Of a stretch of 34,344 nucleotides of DNA, positions 25,256 through 33,184 are shown piece by piece. The DNA lies in contig JAHEBO010000012.1 in NCBI GenBank assembly GCA_024642215.1, positions 12,550 through 46,893 of the forward strand, written 5' to 3'. The position numbers and the translations under genes were made by a program. Each line of letters opens with the position of its first letter. Position 1 is the first letter of the stretch. The notes under the pieces are model-generated. The model was given only the letters and a program-made list of their open reading frames with translations, was not told the origin of the DNA and made no database searches. Source of the stretch: Limnohabitans sp. (lineage in GTDB: Bacteria; Pseudomonadota; Gammaproteobacteria; Burkholderiales; Burkholderiaceae_C).

Positions 25256-27382
25256 ATGTGGTTCAGTCGTCGCTGTGCTCTGGGTGCAGTCACGTTGATG
25301 TGCGCATTTTTTGCAAAGGCCCAGCCTGTGAATTCAGCTTTAAATGATCCCTATCTTTGGCTAGAGGAAGTGCAGGGCGATAAAGCTTTAGCTTGGGTCC
25401 GCGAACGCAATGCGGTTTCTACATCGCTGCTTCAAGCACAGCCAGTGTTTGCGGACAACAAAGCCAAAGTGTTGGAAGTACTCAACAACCGCGATCAAAT
25501 TCCGGGCATCACGCGCAGAGGAAATTATTTCTATAACTTTTGGCGCGATGCCAAAAATCCAAGAGGTCTGTGGCGACGAACAACATTGGCGGAGTACCGC
25601 AAAGCGCAGCCGCAGTGGGACGTGCTGCTAGATCTGGATGCGCTTGGTAAATCCGAGAATGAAAACTGGGTGTGGGGTGGCTCTGATTGCTTGGCACCAG
25701 ATTACCACCGTTGTCTCATTTCTATGTCGCGCGGCGGCGCAGATGCCAAGGTCACGCGCGAGTTTGACATTGCCAAACGCGAGTTTGTGTCGGGCGGATT
25801 TAACTTGCCCGAAGCCAAGTCGCAACTCGATTGGGTGGACATTGACACGCTATACGTGGCCACCGATTTTGGTCCAGGCAGCATGACAAAGAGTGGTTAT
25901 CCGCGTGTCATCAAACAGTGGAAGCGGGGCACGCCGCTCGACCAGGCCGTCGTGGTTTATGAAGGCCAGGAAAGTGACGTGGCCGCATTTGCCAGTGTCG
26001 ACAAAACACCTGGCTACCAACGCACCATCTTTGGTCGGTCCACTGATTTCTACAACACTGAAATGAGTTTGTGGGTGAAGGGCCAGTTGGTCAAGATCAA
26101 CAAGCCAAGCGATGCCTCTTTGTCTTGGCAGCGAGAATGGGCATTTTTGCTGCTCAAGCGTGATTTGAAAGTGGCAGACAGCACTTTCAAAAATGGCAGT
26201 TTGTTGGCCATCAAGTTTGACGACTTGATGAGTGGCCAGCTTCACTATCACCTGTTATTTGAACCCACGGCCACACGTTCCTTGGCGCGCAGCGGACCTA
26301 GCACCACACGCGATCATGTGTTGCTGAATATTTTGGACAATGTGGCCGGGCGAATTGAAGAACTTCAATTCAAAGATGGAAAGTGGCTACGTCGCGAGGT
26401 GAAAGCCTCCTTAACGGGCACGCTCAGTGCCAGTGGCCTGTACGATCCCTTTGTGAAAGATGATCCCCTGGCCAATCATTACCAGATGTCGTACCTCGAC
26501 TTCTTAACCCCAGCCAGTTTGTATCTGGGCAAGGCTGGCAGTGATCAGCGAGAGTTGTTGAAAAGCAATCCGATGTTTTTTGATTCACAAGGCATGCGCA
26601 CCGAGCAGCGCTTTGCAACTTCAAAGGACGGTACCCAAGTGCCTTACTTTGTGGTGTATCTCAAGAACTACAAGTCAGACGGCACCAACCCCACCGTGTT
26701 GTATGGCTATGGCGGTTATCAAATTTCCATGGCGCCGTTTTACAGTGGCGGATGGGGCACCACGTGGTATCAGCGCGGTGGCGTTTTCGTGGTGGCCAAT
26801 ATCCGTGGTGGTGGCGAGTTTGGCCCGGCATGGCATCAAAGTGCCATCAAGCAAAACAAGCAAAAAAGCTACGATGACTTTGCCGCAGTGGCAGAGGATC
26901 TGATCAAGGCGGGCATCACCCAGCCAAAACATTTGGGCATCATGGGCGGCAGCAATGGAGGCTTGTTGGTTGGCGCTGTAATGGTGCAACGGCCCGAGTT
27001 GTTTGGTGCGGTGGTGTGCAGCGTGCCTTTGTTAGACATGCAGCGTTATCACAAACTGCTGGCGGGTAACAGTTGGATGGCGGAGTATGGCGATCCAGAC
27101 AAGCCTGAGGAATGGGCCTTCATCAGCAAATACAGTCCTTATCAAAATGTGAAGCGGGGTGTGAAATACCCCAAGGTGCTCTTTGCAACTTCCACGCGAG
27201 ATGATCGGGTGCACCCAGGACATGCTCGCAAGATGGCGGCGCGCATGATTGAGCAAGGTCATGATGTGCTGTATTACGAGAATATCGAGGGTGGTCACGG
27301 CGGGGCTGCTGACAACGCGCAGCGAGCCAATTTGGTGGCGCTAGAGAATACCTTCTTGTGGACAGCTTTGGGCGGAAATTAA
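25256..27382 (+). CDS. Exported S9 prolyl oligopeptidase-family peptidase
   Basis: This 708-aa protein has a signal peptide with an SRRCALG n-region and AFFAKAQ cleavage area, so it is probably periplasmic or exported. The N-terminal beta-propeller (about 30-410) is followed by an alpha/beta-hydrolase domain with GGSNGG (nucleophile S566), an Asp in STRDDRVHP (D649 or D650) and H681 in EGGHGGAADN, giving a complete Ser-Asp-His triad. The start at 25256 is chosen because it gives the signal peptide; it lies 2 nt after the carboxypeptidase stop, suggesting a joint transcript. The TAA stop is formed inside a 28-bp repeat copy, so the C-terminal end may have been altered by its arrival. Confidence 0.93.
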   Translation: MWFSRRCALGAVTLMCAFFAKAQPVNSALNDPYLWLEEVQGDKALAWVRERNAVSTSLLQAQPVFADNKAKVLEVLNNRDQIPGITRRGNYFYNFWRDAKNPRGLWRRTTLAEYRKAQPQWDVLLDLDALGKSENENWVWGGSDCLAPDYHRCLISMSRGGADAKVTREFDIAKREFVSGGFNLPEAKSQLDWVDIDTLYVATDFGPGSMTKSGYPRVIKQWKRGTPLDQAVVVYEGQESDVAAFASVDKTPGYQRTIFGRSTDFYNTEMSLWVKGQLVKINKPSDASLSWQREWAFLLLKRDLKVADSTFKNGSLLAIKFDDLMSGQLHYHLLFEPTATRSLARSGPSTTRDHVLLNILDNVAGRIEELQFKDGKWLRREVKASLTGTLSASGLYDPFVKDDPLANHYQMSYLDFLTPASLYLGKAGSDQRELLKSNPMFFDSQGMRTEQRFATSKDGTQVPYFVVYLKNYKSDGTNPTVLYGYGGYQISMAPFYSGGWGTTWYQRGGVFVVANIRGGGEFGPAWHQSAIKQNKQKSYDDFAAVAEDLIKAGITQPKHLGIMGGSNGGLLVGAVMVQRPELFGAVVCSVPLLDMQRYHKLLAGNSWMAEYGDPDKPEEWAFISKYSPYQNVKRGVKYPKVLFATSTRDDRVHPGHARKMAARMIEQGHDVLYYENIEGGHGGAADNAQRANLVALENTFLWTALGGN

Positions 27383-27404
27383 TGTTGATCTGACCCCAAT
27401 TAAG
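27377..27404 (+). repeat. 28-bp direct repeat, copy 1 (left border of the RTX module)
   Basis: The element reads AATTAATGTTGATC then TGACCCCAATTAAG. It has short terminal inverted arms (TTAAT and ATTAA). This copy contains the stop codon of the upstream peptidase and ends 7 nt before the RTX protease start. Copies 2-4 differ only at two central bases and one 3' base. Confidence 0.95.
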
Positions 27405-27411
27405 AAATTCC

Positions 27412-29421
27412 ATGCCAATCAAATATGGAACCACTGGCAATGACAACCCTTTAAGGGGGACGTCGGGTAACGACTCGCTTTACGGCTTGGCAGGGGATGA
27501 CTTGATCCTGACCGAGGATGGTGAAGACTATGTTGAGGCGGGTGAGGGTGACGACGAGATCAATGGCTACGACGGCACAGGTGGTTCGTACACATACTAC
27601 CCTGTTGTAGGGCTCAAGACCCTGCACGGTGGCAATGGCAACGACTTCATGGTGGGCGGTGTCGACGGCGATGTTCTGTATGGCGATGACGGCAATGACC
27701 AGCTCTATGGCCGCAATGGCAATGACATTCTGAGTGGCGGCTTAGGTGCCGACTACATGAACGGTGGGGCGGGTGACGACACCTATTACGTGTCTGACCT
27801 TCAAGACGTGATTGAAGATTCTGAAGGAACAGACACCGCCTATGTGGCCACCTCGTTCGTCAAACTGCCCAGCAGCATCGAGAAGGTGGTGTACACCGAT
27901 GGCGCCTTGGCCTTGCCATACTGGATCGATGCTTTGTTGCCAGACGATGCTGCAGGCAAGGCATTTGAAACCTTGTTGGGGAGCAGCCACACGTACCTCT
28001 ACACTTTTCCAAGCGAATTGCCTTCCTACGATACCAACTACAGCCATGGCCTTGGATTTCGGGGGTTTACCAATGTGCAGATGGCCAGAGCAGAATCTGC
28101 ACTGAGTTATGTGTCTTCGGTGATCGATGTGCATTTTCAGAAGACCCACAACCCGGGTGTCTTGAACACCTTTGTTTTTGCCAACAACGATCAAGCTTCT
28201 TCGTCTGGGTTTGGAAATTTCCCCAGTGAATACATGATTGGCAGTGATCTGTATTTTGACAACGCCTACCTCAACGCCAACTTTGCAGACGCAACCTACG
28301 GGGCATTGACCCTTATTCACGAAATTGGACATGGCTTGGGCTTGGAGCATCCTTTTTCCCACGCCCAAGCAGGTGGCAGTGGTTTGGCCGATCCGCCTTA
28401 CCTGACGGGTACTGAAGAGAGCACCACTTGGACGGTGATGAGTTACAACGATTCGCCGACCCAGTACTATTTGAATTACAGCCCTTTGGACATTGCGGCG
28501 CTTCAATACATGTATGGGCCAAGCAAAGCCTCACGTACCGGTAACGACACTTACAAATTGTCTGCCTTAGAGGCTAATTTCATCTGGGATGGCGCAGGGC
28601 TAGACATGGTGGATGCGTCTGGTTTGAACCAAGGCGCCACTGTGTACCTGACGCCAGGTTACTGGGGTTATGTGGGTAACCTCAAAGCAAACAACATCAC
28701 TGCTGCGGGCCAAGTCACCGTCAATTTTGGTTCCGCCATTGAAAACCTCACGGGGACATCTTTTGAAGACAAGTTGTACGGCAATGAGTTGGTCAATACG
28801 CTGGTAGGCGGCCCAGGCAACGACTGGCTGGAAGGCTGGGCTGGCAACGACAACTTGCTGGGCGGTCAGGGCGACGACCAGTTGCTGGGCGGTGCTGGTG
28901 TCGATACTGCGCAGTTCAGTGGTTCTTATGTCGACTACACCCTCACAAGTTCGGCCACTGGATTGAGTGCGAAAGACAAACGCAGCAATGCCGATGGCAC
29001 CGATGTGCTGAGCAGTGTCGAGCGCCTCAAGTTTGCCGACAAAACAATGGCAATCGACTTGGACGGCAACGCCGGTGTGGTGGTCAAAGTGATTGGCGCC
29101 GTTCTGGGCGCAGACGCTGTCAAATTAACCAACGTGGTGGGCATTGGCTTGCGCTATGTCGACAACGGCATGAGCTATGCCGACTTGGGTTTAACTGCCT
29201 TGAACGCCGTGGGCGCTTTCACACCCGATGCCATTGTGTCAACTCTGTGGCGCAACGTGGTGGGCTTCGCGGCATCGGCCAATGACAAAGCACCGTACTT
29301 GAAAATGCTGGCAGATGGCACCCAGCCGGGGGATCTGGTGGTCTTGGCCGGCGACTTCTCTTTGAACGTCACAAAAATCGGGTTGACGGGCTTGTCGCAA
29401 ACGGGCATTGAGTTCAGTTAG
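27412..29421 (+). CDS. RTX metalloprotease, serralysin-like (M10-type)
   Basis: This 669-aa secreted protein has no cysteine. Ca-binding RTX nonapeptides occur at both ends, about residues 9-120 (GGNGND, YGDDGNDQLYG) and about 455-500 (GGPGNDWL, GGQGDDQLLGG). The protease in between has the zinc motif HEIGHGLGLEH (H303, E304, H307, G310, H313) and a Met-turn TVMSYND (M343), a serralysin signature. The last 170 residues (DGTDVLSSVERLKFADKTM followed by a Val/Ala/Leu-rich tail) resemble C-terminal regions of type I-secreted RTX proteins, so secretion by an ABC exporter is likely; none is encoded here. Serralysins usually have the RTX block only C-terminal, so the N-terminal block is unusual. 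The ribosome-binding site is weak. Substrate is unknown. Confidence 0.9.
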   Translation: MPIKYGTTGNDNPLRGTSGNDSLYGLAGDDLILTEDGEDYVEAGEGDDEINGYDGTGGSYTYYPVVGLKTLHGGNGNDFMVGGVDGDVLYGDDGNDQLYGRNGNDILSGGLGADYMNGGAGDDTYYVSDLQDVIEDSEGTDTAYVATSFVKLPSSIEKVVYTDGALALPYWIDALLPDDAAGKAFETLLGSSHTYLYTFPSELPSYDTNYSHGLGFRGFTNVQMARAESALSYVSSVIDVHFQKTHNPGVLNTFVFANNDQASSSGFGNFPSEYMIGSDLYFDNAYLNANFADATYGALTLIHEIGHGLGLEHPFSHAQAGGSGLADPPYLTGTEESTTWTVMSYNDSPTQYYLNYSPLDIAALQYMYGPSKASRTGNDTYKLSALEANFIWDGAGLDMVDASGLNQGATVYLTPGYWGYVGNLKANNITAAGQVTVNFGSAIENLTGTSFEDKLYGNELVNTLVGGPGNDWLEGWAGNDNLLGGQGDDQLLGGAGVDTAQFSGSYVDYTLTSSATGLSAKDKRSNADGTDVLSSVERLKFADKTMAIDLDGNAGVVVKVIGAVLGADAVKLTNVVGIGLRYVDNGMSYADLGLTALNAVGAFTPDAIVSTLWRNVVGFAASANDKAPYLKMLADGTQPGDLVVLAGDFSLNVTKIGLTGLSQTGIEFS

Positions 29422-29460
29422 AGCGACTCGGCGCCCCTTCATCTATCTAAAATTCCCTAA

Positions 29461-29488
29461 AATTAATGTTACTCTGACCCCAATTAAG
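29461..29488 (+). repeat. 28-bp direct repeat, copy 2 (RTX / flavin module border)
   Basis: The same element lies 39 nt after the RTX protease stop and 19 nt before the DUF4266 start. The central variable bases are AC (GTTACTCTG) instead of GA. Orientation matches all other copies. Confidence 0.95.
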
Positions 29489-29507
29489 TTGAACAAGGAC
29501 AAGCTGC

Positions 29508-29726
29508 ATGTGTGCCAAAGTCTTGGTGTTGATGGCCCTCTTGGCTTTGCAGGCGTGCTCGCACATACAACCTGTGGCGGCTTGGCAAAAAGGCAATTTG
29601 GCATTGCCAGAGATGACCTTTGACGACGATTCGCTAGAGCGCGGTTACAAAGAACACATTTACAGCAGCAAAGAAGCATCCGCTGGCGGTTCGGGCGTAG
29701 GTGGAGGTGGCTGTGGCTGCAACTAA
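29508..29726 (+). CDS. DUF4266 small Cys/Gly-tailed lipoprotein
   Basis: This 72-aa predicted lipoprotein has a signal peptide with lipobox LQAC (lipidated Cys17). A short polar segment contains the conserved-looking FDDDSLERGYKEHIYSSKE, and a C-terminal tail reads GGSGVGGGGCGCN. The CGC end could bind metal or take part in thiol exchange, an inference; the family is uncharacterised to my knowledge. AAGGA lies about 11 nt before the ATG. Its end overlaps the DUF3570 start, so the two are coupled, and it opens the four-gene module. Confidence 0.88.
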   Translation: MCAKVLVLMALLALQACSHIQPVAAWQKGNLALPEMTFDDDSLERGYKEHIYSSKEASAGGSGVGGGGCGCN

Positions 29727-30912
29727 AACCCCTTCACACAGCACAGAACTGGGCGCCGCATTGCTCAGCGCCGCCATGGCCTTGCCGTGCATCATGGGAG
29801 CGGCCCACGCCGAAAGTGCGCCAGAAAAAGGCACTCTCAGTTTCAAATACCTCAACTACCAAGAGCGACAGCAGCTTGGCAAAGATGCCGCCATAGGCGG
29901 CGGTGCACCACTCAGTGGCTACTCGGGCGCCTCGGCCTTTGATGAGCGCATTCGCGTCAAAGCCAGTGCCACCAACATCATGTTGCCATTGAACGCTGAG
30001 TGGTCCATGGCAGGCACTCTCATTACTGACAGCATCTCGGGTGCATCGCCTGCGTATCACACACAAGCTTTGTCGGGCATGAAAGATTTTAGGCGTGCGG
30101 TAGACACCTCGCTCACACGCTACTTGCCGAACGGCACCCTCACAGTGGGCATGAGTCATTCTGGTGAGAACGATTACGTGTCGAGAGCGGTGTCTGTTTT
30201 GACCACACAAGTGTCTGAAGATAAAAACACCACTTGGACTGCGGGTCTGGGTTTAAACCGCGACGCCATTCAACCCGCCAACTTCATTGTGACCCACGAA
30301 CAAAAGAAGGGCGCAGACCTGTTGTTGGGTGTCACGCAAGTGTTCAGTATGAATGACATTGTGCAAGTCAACCTAGGGCATTACAGCGGTCGCGGGTACT
30401 TTTCCGATCCGTACAAAATTTACGACGAGCGCCCCAGAGAGCGTCAGCACCAAACCTTTCAGGCCCGCTGGAACCATCATGTTTCAGAGTGGGGAGGCAC
30501 CTCGCGCTTGGCTTATCGTTACTACACAGATACATGGGGCATTCGTTCGCATACCCTTGATGCTGAATGGGTTCAGCGCTTGGGAAGTGATTGGCGTGTG
30601 GCGCCACTGCTGCGTTTGTATTCACAAAATGCGGCACGCTTTTATGTGGAAGTCGATCCGCGCATTGCGCCTTTCCCACCCAGTCCCTTGCCCAGTGCTG
30701 TCCATTTTTCCGAAGACCAGCGACTCAGTGCCTTTGGTGCCATCACCATGGGTCTTAAAGTCACGCGCCAGTTGAATGTGGACACCTCAGTGGATGTGAA
30801 GCTTGAACAATACGGTCAAAAAGCGGTTTGGAAATTCACAGGCGTAGGCAGTCAAGGGCTTGCGCCGTTTTATGCGCGCAGCATTCAAGTGGGCATCACG
30901 CACGCATTTTGA
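29713..30912 (+). CDS. DUF3570 predicted outer-membrane beta-barrel with DxxSGAS motif
   Basis: This protein of about 399 aa has a signal peptide (ending GAAHA) and a mature part made of alternating amphipathic strands ending in the terminal Phe of an outer-membrane beta-signal (QVGITHAF). D106-S112 reads DSISGAS (bases 30028-30048), matching the flavin-acceptor pattern DxxS/TGAS/T that ApbE modifies in NqrC, RnfG and related FMN-binding proteins. A second SGAS (about residue 71) lacks the Asp. Topology sketching puts the motif in a loop between predicted strands. GTG codons at 29701, 29707 and 29713 are possible; 29713 is preferred because GGAGG lies 5 nt upstream. The start overlaps DUF4266 and the stop overlaps apbE by 1 nt. 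Whether it is flavinylated is unproven. Confidence 0.85.
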   Translation: MAATKTPSHSTELGAALLSAAMALPCIMGAAHAESAPEKGTLSFKYLNYQERQQLGKDAAIGGGAPLSGYSGASAFDERIRVKASATNIMLPLNAEWSMAGTLITDSISGASPAYHTQALSGMKDFRRAVDTSLTRYLPNGTLTVGMSHSGENDYVSRAVSVLTTQVSEDKNTTWTAGLGLNRDAIQPANFIVTHEQKKGADLLLGVTQVFSMNDIVQVNLGHYSGRGYFSDPYKIYDERPRERQHQTFQARWNHHVSEWGGTSRLAYRYYTDTWGIRSHTLDAEWVQRLGSDWRVAPLLRLYSQNAARFYVEVDPRIAPFPPSPLPSAVHFSEDQRLSAFGAITMGLKVTRQLNVDTSVDVKLEQYGQKAVWKFTGVGSQGLAPFYARSIQVGITHAF

Positions 30913-31820
30913 TGACGCGCTCAGATTCAAGTTTTTCTGTACACCGGTGCCCCTTCAGGGCCATGGGTAGTGCGTGTGAAGTGGTGCTGGTGGCCAGCAG
31001 TGCGCAGTATGCCCAGCGCCTGGCGCAAAGTGCCATTGATGAAGTGCTGCGAATTGAACGCAAATACTCCCGCTACACGGCAAACTCTATCGTTGCCATC
31101 ATCAACCAGCAAGCAGGCCTGAAGGCTGTGGTGTGTGACGATGAGACTTGGGCTTTGTTGCAATACGCGTCTAAATTACATGAACAAAGCAATGGCCTGT
31201 TTGACATCACATCGGGCGTGCTGCGACAAGCTTGGAATTTCAAAGTGCCCGCGCTACCTTCTGAAGAAACGCTAAACGAGTTGCGCGCCAAAGTAGGTTG
31301 GCACAAAGTGGTGCTGCAAAACCAAAGCATTGCCTTGCCTACAACGGGAATGGAAATTGACTTGGGCGGCTTTGGCAAAGAGTACGCAGCCGACAGGGCT
31401 GCACAGGTATTGCAAGCCCAGGGTGCAAGCAGTGCTTATGTCAACCTAGCGGGCGACATGCGATTTCTGGGGCCCAAACCTACAGGCGAACCCTGGATGA
31501 TTGGCATCCAAGACCCCCGGCACGCAAATCAAGTGGTGGCCACCTTGCCCATGATGCAGGGCGGCCTGGCCACCAGCGGTGACTACGAGCGCTACTTTGA
31601 ATTGAACGGCGAGCGCTATTGTCATGTGCTTAATCCTTTCACAGGGCGGCCTGTCAAGTATTGGCGCAGTGTGAGTGTGACGGCGCCTGCGGCCGTGGTG
31701 GCGGGATGTACCAGCACCATGACCATGCTGAAAGAAGAAGAAGGACTGGCATTTTTGCAGGCTACTGGATTTGACTTCTTGGCGATAGATCACGCTGGCA
31801 AAGTACACATGCGTCATTAG
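30912..31820 (+). CDS. apbE: ApbE, FAD:protein FMN transferase
   Basis: ApbE transfers FMN from FAD to Thr/Ser of target proteins. The 302-aa protein has conserved family segments: EIDLGGFGKEYAADRA, LATSGDYERYF, and the C-terminal HVLNPFTGRPV. It starts in a TGATG overlap with the DUF3570 stop, so it is coupled to its probable substrate. Oddly, no signal peptide or lipobox is visible at this start (the sequence runs MTRSDSSFSVHRCPFRAMGS), whereas most proteobacterial ApbEs act in the periplasm. Upstream in-frame residues do not supply one either. It may act in the cytoplasm before export. Confidence 0.92.
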   Translation: MTRSDSSFSVHRCPFRAMGSACEVVLVASSAQYAQRLAQSAIDEVLRIERKYSRYTANSIVAIINQQAGLKAVVCDDETWALLQYASKLHEQSNGLFDITSGVLRQAWNFKVPALPSEETLNELRAKVGWHKVVLQNQSIALPTTGMEIDLGGFGKEYAADRAAQVLQAQGASSAYVNLAGDMRFLGPKPTGEPWMIGIQDPRHANQVVATLPMMQGGLATSGDYERYFELNGERYCHVLNPFTGRPVKYWRSVSVTAPAAVVAGCTSTMTMLKEEEGLAFLQATGFDFLAIDHAGKVHMRH

Positions 31821-31888
31821 ACAGCTTAGAGGGGATGCGTTTGAAAAATGTCGTGACCCTATAGCCTTGCACCATTAAACTGCTTCTT

Positions 31889-32362
31889 ATGAAATTCAAA
31901 TTGATTGCTGCTCTGTTGCTGGGTCTGACTTTGCAGGCCGGTCGCGCCTTCGCCATTGAACCTGGAACGAGTTTGCCTGCTTTGGGTTTGGCAGAAGTGC
32001 AATCTGCGCCAGGTCAGTTTGTTTACATTGACTATTGGGCCTCTTGGTGCGGTCCTTGTAGGCAATCTTTCCCTTGGATGAATGCCTTGCAGGCTAAATT
32101 AGGTCCTAAGGGTTTGAAGGTGGTGGCCGTGAATGTGGACGTTAGACGTGCCGATGCCGATAAGTTTTTGGTGCACACGCCAGCGCAGTTTACGGTGGCT
32201 TATGACCCACAGGGTTTGTCGGCCAAAACCTTGGCCATCAAGACCATGCCCACTTCCATGCTGGTGAGTCCTGAGGGCAAAGTGCTGTTGGTTCACTCTG
32301 GGTTCAGGACGGAAGAGGCGGGGCAGTTGGAAGCTAAGATTTTGGGGGCGATGGGGCTGTAA
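31889..32362 (+). CDS. TlpA-like exported thioredoxin
   Basis: This 157-aa periplasmic thiol-disulfide protein has a signal peptide (residues 1 to about 22, ending AGRAFA). The thioredoxin core has the active site WCGPC (C54, C57), the cis-Pro motif MPTS and a C-terminal strand. The AlkhP/Redoxin-type TlpA/ResA pattern fits. It follows apbE after 68 nt, in the same direction. Association with the DUF4266-DUF3570-ApbE genes suggests it reduces or maturates a cysteine-containing partner, such as the DUF4266 tail; this is inference. Confidence 0.9.
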   Translation: MKFKLIAALLLGLTLQAGRAFAIEPGTSLPALGLAEVQSAPGQFVYIDYWASWCGPCRQSFPWMNALQAKLGPKGLKVVAVNVDVRRADADKFLVHTPAQFTVAYDPQGLSAKTLAIKTMPTSMLVSPEGKVLLVHSGFRTEEAGQLEAKILGAMGL

Positions 32363-32373
32363 CATTTGCAGCC

Positions 32374-32401
32374 AATTAATGTTGCTCTGACCCCAATTAA
32401 G
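32374..32401 (+). repeat. 28-bp direct repeat, copy 3 (flavin / HicAB module border)
   Basis: This copy starts 11 nt after the thioredoxin stop and precedes the lipoprotein gene by 41 nt. Central variable bases are GC (GTTGCTCTG). Orientation and flanks match copies 1 and 2. Confidence 0.95.
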
Positions 32402-32442
32402 TCCAGTTATCATGCCAAGCAGTTGACAAAGGAGCTGCTTGC

Positions 32443-32853
32443 ATGGGCAACAAGATCGCGTGGGTTGGGGGGTGTGCCGCTTCAGTGCTGGTCGTGTTCC
32501 TCTCGGGCTGTGCCAGCCAAACGCGCAACATGGCGGAGAGCATCAGCCCCCATGGCCCGCAATACAAAGATGAAGTTTGCCAACGCTCATTTGAGTTGGC
32601 GCCTTTGCACGACGACATCAAACTCACCCGGTCCATTGCAACGCCCACCTTGTTGTTGCTGAGTGGGGGCAGTTATTTGTTGCCATTGTTAGGTGTGAAC
32701 ATGGGCCTGGATGCGCTGGACCATTTGGACGCGTCCCATGTGTCGAAAGCCTGCGGTGGGCTGGGTACTTCTTCTGAGAACATTCTGGAGAAAGTGGTGC
32801 TGGGGGCGGGTTTCAGTTTGTTTACGGGGAATGTGAAGTTGGGGGCGAATTGA
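32443..32853 (+). CDS. Predicted lipoprotein of unknown function
   Basis: This 136-aa protein has a signal peptide and lipobox LSGC (lipidated Cys23). The mature part has a Cys at VCQRSF, a hydrophobic stretch TPTLLLLSGGSYLLPLLG (a possible membrane segment) and another Cys at SKACGGLG. I do not recognise a family. AAAGGAG lies 8 nt before the ATG, so expression is likely. It shares a module with HicAB, but no functional link is evident. Confidence 0.7.
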   Translation: MGNKIAWVGGCAASVLVVFLSGCASQTRNMAESISPHGPQYKDEVCQRSFELAPLHDDIKLTRSIATPTLLLLSGGSYLLPLLGVNMGLDALDHLDASHVSKACGGLGTSSENILEKVVLGAGFSLFTGNVKLGAN

Positions 32854-32979
32854 TCTTGCGCTGACCGCGTTTAGCAGCTGAAGGCATTTGTAGCTTTGTT
32901 TCCGGGATAAAGGTGAAAAACTTGTTGTTGAGATGGCAGCAATTGGTGTTGCTTATACCCACCAAGCAACTACAATCCC

Positions 32980-33162
32980 ATGAACTGCAAACAGGTCATC
33001 AAAAAACTTCAAGAGGATGGCTGGTATTTAGCGCGTGTCAAAGGATCGCATTACCAGTTCAAACACGCTCATAAGAGTGGATTGGTCACTGTGAAGCATC
33101 CAGATCATCAAATACCTACAGGCACTTTGCACAGCATAGAGAGGCAGGCAGGATGGCGATGA
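32980..33162 (+). CDS. hicA: HicA toxin (mRNA interferase)
   Basis: HicA is a small dsRBD-like ribonuclease that cleaves mRNA/tmRNA. The 60-aa protein shows the family pattern DGWYLARVKGSHYQFKH, with catalytic His24 in GSHYQF, and TVKHPDHQIPTGTL later. It lies 22 nt before hicB, the usual toxin-antitoxin order. The 126 nt upstream contain promoter-like A/T-rich boxes but no convincing match, and there is no clear ribosome-binding site. Confidence 0.92.
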   Translation: MNCKQVIKKLQEDGWYLARVKGSHYQFKHAHKSGLVTVKHPDHQIPTGTLHSIERQAGWR

Positions 33163-33184
33163 ACCAACTTGGCAAGGAGCGGCT

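Noticed and set aside
29920..29940. Second SGAS in the DUF3570 protein as a flavinylation site
   Set aside because: The Asp three residues before Ser is replaced by Ser, so it fits the acceptor pattern poorly compared with the downstream DSISGAS.
32928..32976. Promoter for hicAB from TTGAGA/TTATAC or TTGCTT/TACAAT boxes
   Set aside because: The first pair is spaced 19 nt apart and the second places the transcription start beyond the hicA start codon; neither is convincing.
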